From positions 43,167-107,166 of the forward strand of contig JASANC010003338.1 in assembly GCA_030248135.1 (NCBI GenBank): a DNA stretch of 64,000 bases, written 5' to 3'. The DNA comes from Theristus sp. LFF4_11 (lineage: Eukaryota > Nematoda > Chromadorea > Monhysterida > Xyalidae). Of this stretch, positions 58,012 through 64,000 are shown one piece after another (position 1 is the first letter of the stretch; each line of letters begins with the position of its first letter). The notes under the pieces were generated by a model. That model did not search any database, was not told the origin of the DNA, and saw nothing but the letters and a program-made list of their open reading frames with translations. The position numbers were made by a program, and so were the translations under genes.

Positions 58012-59386
58012 CTGTGCAATCTTACTGCAAACATTAACGCCAAACTGGAATGTTGCGTCTGAAAACGCAAAAGGTTAGTTGAAGAAATAAACATGCACGC
58101 ACAATTGCTCAATGTTCGTGATTTGCGAGACCACAACTCAATCAATTCGAACTATCAGCTCAATCAGCTATTTCAAACTCAATTGAATTTTCAAGCCGAA
58201 GCCAATGTTTTGCGACTTTACACACAACCATTGAATGTAATGTGTGAACTGTGGTGAATAAAAAACAACTGGAAAAATTCCATCGCATGGTCGTCGGTCG
58301 TTCGTGAAACGGATTGCCAGCTCCCCATGGTCGTGTTTCGCTGTCATTCTGAAAAATTTTGCAATTCAGCTTGACAATACAACAAAGTATGGAACGAAAA
58401 CATAAAAAATTTCACTATCCGTCAGTATTTTCAGTGCCCATGAGGTGGCATGGAATCTGGAACGTCTGCGTCGGGAATGACAGACGACGTCATGATGACA
58501 CTGGTCCGATTGATGCAATTGCGAACTGCGAGTTTTCTGAATCTGATACATGATGACGTCCACATCAGGATCAGACAGGGACTAAAAATGAGAGAAGGCA
58601 TCATTCGATTGATGATATAATCGCTTTTTATATAATACAACGGAAGCTATCAATGAGTTTTTTGTTTGATTGATTATTTTGAATCAATTTCAATTAGCCG
58701 AGTCGAGTCTCGAGTGTTTCGTCAATTTTGTTTGAAATTCTATCAAAATAAAAATAAAAAACAGTTGTTCGTAAATAACTTCGTCTCTCCTTTTCTCTCT
58801 GACTGAACCCTACCCGAAACCCATTCCATTCCCAGCCCCGTCGCCACGGTTCCGTCATTACTCATTCTCAGTCCACTGCCAGGCCAGCTTCTCCATCCAA
58901 TTGCAGCTGCACTAGCTGTACTGTAGTTCTTTCTTTCTTTCGGCTAAAATGCTCGCGGACAATTGCAAATCAAGTAAACTGCAAATATTTTTCTAAAACG
59001 TTTTTAAAAGCGCGGTTTATTTCACGCTTTTATAATAAAGTAGGCAAACCGATGGACCTAAGTAACAGTGACACCCCCCAAAAATTTTCTCGGACCACCC
59101 AAAAATCATGAATTTTTGCTCAAAAATCATGATTTTTTGTCTTTAAAGTCCATAATATAAGCTAAATATATGATAACTTGACATTCTTCATTGTAATTTC
59201 AAAGATTTTGCAGCAAAATTTAGCGTTTTTCCTTCAAAATTTAAGCGAAAAAATCTCATGGCATGGGTGGTCTGGCGGAGACCCCCCCCAAAATTTTCTG
59301 CACACCCTAAAATTTTTTTTCGAAAATCATGATTTTTTGTCTATAAAGTCCATAATATAAGCTGAATACCGTATTACCTCTATTAA
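58012..59386. other. Intergenic, no gene recognised
   Basis: AT-rich; several short minus-strand frames (58080-58560) could be 5' exons of the EF-Ts-like gene but none shows its N-terminal motif. 59060-59380 is a tandem-like pair of a ~190-bp sequence (AAAATCATGATTTTTTGTCT then CCATAATATAAGCT twice) related to 2930-3070 and 61835-61910. Confidence 0.5.
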
Positions 59387-60600
59387 ACCCCCATAGTTGT
59401 TCCAGAGCCGAGGGGTTGGGGGGGCCGATATAGATAGCTGGAGCAAATTTTCCAGATAGATAGCTGGAAAATTTTGGGGGGGGGCCGCGGGGGGGCCATG
59501 TGACTTTGGGGGGGGGGCCGGTCAAAATTTTGAAATTTGATAGATAGATAGCTAAAACGCTAAAAAGCTATAAAAACAGCAAAATAATGCTAAAAATACA
59601 CTAAAAATCACGTATAAACGCGTATTTTACCTAAAATTAGCGAAATTTTCAAGAATTACGAGCAAAAATGCTCAATTTTGGTCAAAAATTGACTCATTTT
59701 GTCTTCGAAGACAAAAATTTTCAGATAGATAGCTGGCTGAGAAATTTTTTTGGCATGCGGTCGATCCGGTACCGGTCGATCCGGTACGGTCGATCCGGTA
59801 CCGGTCGATCCGGTACCTGGCAATTTTCTAGGGCGGTCGATCCGGTACCGGTCGATCCGGTACTCGGTCGATCCGGTACCAATTGAAATTTTCAGCGGTT
59901 TTAGCATTCAATTCAATTTGTTTTCCATTTTTCTTCGTTTCTCTCATTTTATCTGATGTCTGAAACATTTTACCGCAGGTTTTTTCGCGGGAAATATGAA
60001 AATAAAAACAACAGACATTTTTCCTCAACTCCAAAAGAGAACCGAATCAGTCTTCATATTTTTATTTTGTTCTCCTTTTCTTGCTGAGCTGGTAATTTTG
60101 CAAATTTTCACCGTCTTGGAGCTTTATTCTTCTGGAAAATAGTTCAGAAAATAAAAAAAACATATGGTACACTTGTTTTGCTTTTTTCAGAATCAGATTA
60201 CGATTACCAAAACCAACAAAGTGTCGCAAGTCGTCGTCGTCCAACAATCGTGTTCGGTTTCATGTCTTTCCGTGCTGCATAAATGTTTCGCAATCACCGA
60301 AACCAAAGAAAAATCGAAAACACAACGAATTGAACGCTAAAAACCCGTAAAACAGCTGAAAATTTCAATTGGTACCGGATCGACCGAGTACCGGATCGAC
60401 CGGTACCGGATCGACCGCCCTAGAAAATTGCCAGGTACCGGATCGACCGGTACCGGATCGACCTACAGCCAGTTTTTTAGATAGATAATAGCTGAGCCGA
60501 AAAAACTTGTCTGATAGAGATAGATTCGAAATTTTTTTTGGGGGGGGGCGGCCCCCCCCAGGCCCCACCTAGAACAACTATGTAAACCCCCCCCCCCAAA
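59387..60600. mobile_element. MITE-2 copy split by a G-rich inverted-repeat element
   Basis: The MITE-2 terminus TACCGTATTACCTCTATTAA plus ACCCCCAT is cut at 59394. An element of about 1.18 kb (59395-60580) starts AGTTGTTCCAGAGCC and ends GGCCCCACCTAGAACAACT; MITE-2-like C-runs resume after it. The inner element contains GATAGATAGCTGG strings and, at 59758-59880 and 60372-60465, inverted clusters of the unit GGTCGATCCGGTACC. Other ends of the same family lie at 12288-12322 and 62778-62815. Confidence 0.7.
59758..60465. repeat. Inverted clusters of a 14-16 bp palindromic unit (CGGTCGATCCGGTACC)
   Basis: About seven units at 59758-59881 and about five in inverse orientation at 60372-60465. Each array is interrupted at the same place by CTGGCAATTTTCTAGGGCGG or its complement. 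The two arrays are inverted relative to each other about 500 bp apart. Confidence 0.85.
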
Positions 60601-60769
60601 ATTAAACCCCCCCTTCAAAAATAACCTAAACCCAAACGGTGAATATTAAAAAAACCATGTGATTTTCAGTAGAATTAATAATTGTGGTGTTTTTATGTGC
60701 ATGGTGTTTTTAGCATTTCCCATTTTGAAAAATACCATGGTGTTTTTATGGTTGGCCTGTCGTACTAAA

Positions 60770-61024
60770 TCAAAGCACTGATGTTGGCAGACGTTGCCTA
60801 AACAAGCCTAAACCAAAACCTAATCCTAAAGCCTAATTCCAAGCTAAACATAATCCTGACCTAATCCTAACCTAAGCCAAGCCTTTTCAAGAAGAAAGAT
60901 GTGAGAACAATTGCGTTTTGAACAAGTTCTTGTTGAGTGCGGAGCGTGTGCAGGCGCGCTAGTGGATCATGAGCATGAGCATGCCGATGCCCGTGCGCGT
61001 GCGCTTTAGTAATGAAGCGTTAGG
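60770..61024. repeat. Telomere-like-string repeat, fragment
   Basis: Contains CCTAAACCAAAACCTAATCC-type degenerate CCTAAN units, then AAGCCTTTTCAAGAAG, the GCGGAGCGTGTGCA…GCGCGCTAGTGGATCATGAG block. Matches the outer parts of 10840-11345. Confidence 0.7.
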
Positions 61025-61321
61025 GGTTGGCACGTTTTATGATATTACGCTCCAGTTAACTCACGCTCCACAATTGGAGGTTCTCGGACATTGCTTAAAC
61101 GGACCTAAACCTAAAAGCCAAACCTAAGCCTAAGCTTTAACAAAACCTGTTCCTAACCTAATCCTAACTTAAGCCAAGCCTTTTTAAGGAAGCAGGAATG
61201 AAAATAACTGTGTTTTGAACGAGTTTATGTTGAGTGCGGAGCGTGTGCACGCGCGCTAGTGGATCATGAGCAATGAGCAATGCGGATGCTTGGCAGGTGC
61301 ATATCATAATGAAGCGTTGCG
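61025..61321 (-). mobile_element. Telomere-like-string element, copy C (297 bp)
   Basis: Starts GGTTGGCACGTTTTATGATA and ends GCATATCATAATGAAGCGTT-GCG; inverse orientation of 62156-62452 over the full length. Contains the degenerate CCTAAN string. Confidence 0.8.
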
Positions 61322-61394
61322 AGCTTTAGGTGTTTTTATACACATGGTTTTTATATCGCATGGTGTTTTTTTACACCATGGTGTTTTTTTACGC

Positions 61395-61832
61395 AACCAA
61401 ATAAACCCCCACCCCCTCGACAAGTTTCCAAATAATCCCCACCCCCTCGACAAGTTCCAAATAATCCCCCCCCAAAATAATCCCCCATGGGGGATTATTG
61501 AAACCTGTTTGAAACACATACCCAGCGAATTCAGTGGCTGGTTGCAGTGAAAATGATGAAATTGTGCTACCAAAGGCCCCAAATGGATGAGTTAATGGTA
61601 ATTTCATTACAAAAGGCTGTTGTAAAAGGAAATTTCTATGTAGAGTAGAAGTTTCTGCGACTTCCTTCCTGCCATGGAAGGTATTTTTGCCATTTTGCCC
61701 ACCCCTAAAAATGGTTTCCAAATAAACCCCCCCCCCAAAAATAAAGCCCCCCCCCCCAAAAAATAAACCCCCACCCCCAGAAGTCGCTGAAGAAATAAAC
61801 CCCCATGGGGGTTTATTAGAGGTAATACGGTA
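61395..61832 (+). mobile_element. MITE-2-related longer element, second copy
   Basis: C-rich start with AATAAACCCCCACCCCCTCG, a CCCCCATGGGGG palindrome, the GAAACCTGTTTGAAACACAT block shared with 40353-40520, and the terminus …TTAGAGGTAATACGGTA. Confidence 0.7.
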
Positions 61833-62040
61833 TATGATAACTTGATCATCTTCATTGTAATTTCAAAGATTTTGCTTAGCGTTTTTCCTTCAAAATTTAA
61901 GCGAAAAAATATCTTGGGGGGGGGGGGTGGGGGGGTGGCCGACCCCCCCCCCACAGCACATTATGAAAAAATGCACCCCCCCATGGGCCCCCCGGTACCA
62001 TAGGTTGGAGGTTGGACCCCCCCCTCACTTTTTGGTCGGC

Positions 62041-62600
62041 ACTAGGGTTGTTAAACAAAAATCGAATTTTTTTTAAAAAGTAATTTAAAAAAAAACAAAA
62101 ATGCCGATTTTTTTTTTAAATTCGAAAAATTTTCCTCTAATATGCTCTGAAAACCCGCAAAGCTTCATTATGATATGCACCTGCCCCGCATCCGCATTGC
62201 TCATTGCTCATGATCCACTGGCGCGCGTGCACACGCTCCGCACTCAACATAAACTCGTTCAAAACGCAGTTATTTTCATTCTTTCTTTCTTAAAAAGGCT
62301 TGGCTTAGGTTAGGATTAGGTTAGGAACAGGTTTTGCTTAAGATTAGGCTTAGGTTTGGTTTTTAGGTTTAGGTCCGTTTTAGCAATGTCCGAGAACAGC
62401 CAATTGTGGAGCGTGAGTTAACTGGAGCGTAATATCATAAAACGTGCCAACCCTGAAAACCTCAAATTTGGCAAAATTTTTCGAAAGTTCAACAAAAATT
62501 TTTTTTGATATTACCTCGTAAAACCGTCAGCAGTCCATTTTGGACCGTTTTACCGACTGATTTCAGGCTTCAGGATTTTTTCTCCTTGCTGTGTGTTTGT
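62041..62600 (+). mobile_element. AT-rich 8-bp-TSD element, third copy (interrupted, right end not found)
   Basis: Starts TAGGGTTGTTAAACAAAAAT and continues as in 316-600 (ATATGCTCTGAAAACC … TTCGAAAGTTCAACAAAAAT … ACCGTTTTACCGACTG), with the telomere-like-string element inserted in it. Confidence 0.7.
62156..62452 (+). mobile_element. Telomere-like-string element, copy B with 9-bp target duplication
   Basis: Starts CGCAAAGCTTCATTATGATA, ends AATATCATAAAACGTGCCAA-CC, and is flanked by the direct repeat CTGAAAACC (62147-62155 and 62453-62461). The uninterrupted target is present at about 440-455. Interior holds GGCTTAGGTTAGGATTAGG-type units. Nine-base duplications suggest a Mutator-like transposase acting in trans. 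Confidence 0.85.
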
Positions 62601-62777
62601 GTCGCGTTTCACATCTTCATTTCATCTTATTCGTTGACTGCTGACCAGGGGTCGAGCCCGATTTTTGGCGAATCCGAGGGGGGGGTCCGCCCAAATTTGG
62701 GGGGGGGTCGTCCCGGGTGGGGGGGTCGACTTGGTTGGGGGGGGGGGCTCCCGAGTGAGACCGAAAATTCTAGGGCA

Positions 62778-64000
62778 TAGTTGTTCTAGGGGGGGCCCGG
62801 GGGGGCCGTCCCCCCCCAAAAAAAATTTCGAATCTATCTCTATCAAACAGGTTTTTTCGGCTCAGCTATTATCTATCTAAAAAATTTTCTCAGCCAGCTA
62901 TCTATCTAAAAATTTTTGTCTTCGAAGACAACCAATCAGTCAATTTTTGACCAAAATTGACCATTTTTGCTTGTAATTCTTGAAAGTTTCGCTAATTTTA
63001 GGTAAAATACGCGTTTATACTTGATTTTTAGTGTATTTTTAGCATTATTTTGCTGTTTTTATAGCTTTTTAGCGTTTTAGCTATCTATCTATCAAATTTC
63101 AAAATTTTGACCGGCCCCCCCCCAAAGTCACATGGCCCCCCCGCGGCCCTAGAGATGTCAAGAAAAAAAAAATTTCTATTTTTTTTCTTTAAAAAAAAAA
63201 TTTTTTTTTTTAATTTTTTTTTAAATGAAAGTTGTTCAGAATTTTTCAGGGAGTCCGAATATCACCATCTGAGGAGCCACCGACTTACCATATGACCCCC
63301 ACTCATATGGGAGGAGGGTGAAAATTTCAGACTTGGTTTCGGCGACCCCATTTTCCCACCGACGACATCACGTCTCGTGTTTTGCCTCTCAATTCACCTC
63401 AAATAACATGGAAACAAGTTCCACAACAAACCGGTGTGATCACGCTGACGACACGAGGCGAAACAGCAACGAGCAACCAACGAAGTTACGCTTGCAGTGG
63501 CAGACAGTGCAATTTCGACCTTTCGAGATCCTGAAAAACGATGCGTAAATGTGAGTTCTCTGCTTCTATCTCACCTTAGCGACATAGGAATTTGTTGAAC
63601 TAGCCTTTGCGACGCTCAAGTACTTCAATGCGCGAGTCGATCATCACTCACCAAGGCTGAAAACAGTCGATAAATCAATCCAGAATACCACCTGCAGCGT
63701 TGAAGACTAAGTGACAAGGTAAAGTCAAAGAAAATTTTTGTTGAACTTTCGAAAAATTATGCCAAAAACGGCATTTTCAAGGCACATTAAAGAAAAAATT
63801 TCAAAAATTTTTAATAAAAAAAATAAAAAAAAAGCTCATTTTTTTTACTTTTTTTTTAAAAAAAATTAAAAAAAATTTTTTTTGACCCTTACATCTCTAC
63901 GCGGCCCCCCCCCCCAAAATTTTCCAGCTATCTATCTATCTAGAAAATTTGCTCCAAGCTATCTATATCGGCCCCCCCCCAACCCCCGTAATGCTTCTTT
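62778..64000. mobile_element. Second G-rich inverted-repeat element region
   Basis: Starts ATAGTTGTTCTAGGGGGG; the interior to about 63145 matches the left half of 59395-60580 in inverse orientation (AGCTATCTATCTA strings, TTTTTGTCTTCGAAGACAA). A foreign stretch of about 750 bp (63145-63900) with T/A runs lies inside; the matching GGAAAATTTT-type end resumes near 63900. The window ends before its terminus is certain. Confidence 0.6.

Noticed and set aside
63411..63548. Small plus-strand frame ending ILKNDA
   Set aside because: Lies inside repeat sequence, no homology or start context to support it.

Overview
This is a window of eukaryotic, almost certainly nematode, nuclear DNA. Protein-coding genes are split into many short exons by mostly 45-700 bp introns with GT-AG (a few apparently GC-AG) junctions. 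There is a cluster of transthyretin-like (TTL) secreted protein genes, a family that is hugely expanded in nematodes. Several repeats carry degenerate TTAGGC-like strings, and TTAGGC is the usual nematode telomere unit. I cannot name the species; nothing here proves which nematode clade it is. All exon models below are my own reading of splice signals, reading phase and family conservation.

Layout, left to right. 1-2131: AT-rich non-autonomous transposon (8-bp target duplication) ending just upstream of noc3. 2153-8462 (+): noc3, a ribosome-biogenesis protein. 8692-9868 (-): bag1, an Hsp70 co-chaperone, convergent with noc3. 9.9-12.4 kb: repeats. 12481-16050 (+): equilibrative nucleoside transporter (SLC29 family). 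16978-18810 (+): unrecognised gene. 19037-24527 (-): five tandem TTL genes. 24.5-27.6 kb: no convincing gene, one mariner-like MITE. 27657-44442 (+): a 31-exon MADD/AEX-3 type Rab GEF filling a quarter of the window; its 7.7-kb intron holds a nest of mobile elements (143-bp inverted repeats, a MITE, an intact Penelope-like retroelement with N-terminal GIY-YIG) and a 149-bp satellite. 46424-47908 (+): ZIP11-type zinc transporter. 48154-49007 (-): sixth TTL gene. 51723-53296 (-): TOM40. 56.4-58.0 kb (-): mitochondrial EF-Ts-like gene that looks frame-disrupted. 58.7-64 kb: repeats nested in repeats.

The genes are mostly single-copy housekeeping genes (ribosome assembly, protein folding, nucleoside and zinc transport, mitochondrial import and translation) plus a neuronal/secretory Rab regulator and a secreted-protein family; neighbouring genes are not obviously one pathway. 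The most unusual content is the transposon biology: at least six repeat families with recognisable termini and, for several, target-site duplications or nested insertions that allow relative dating.
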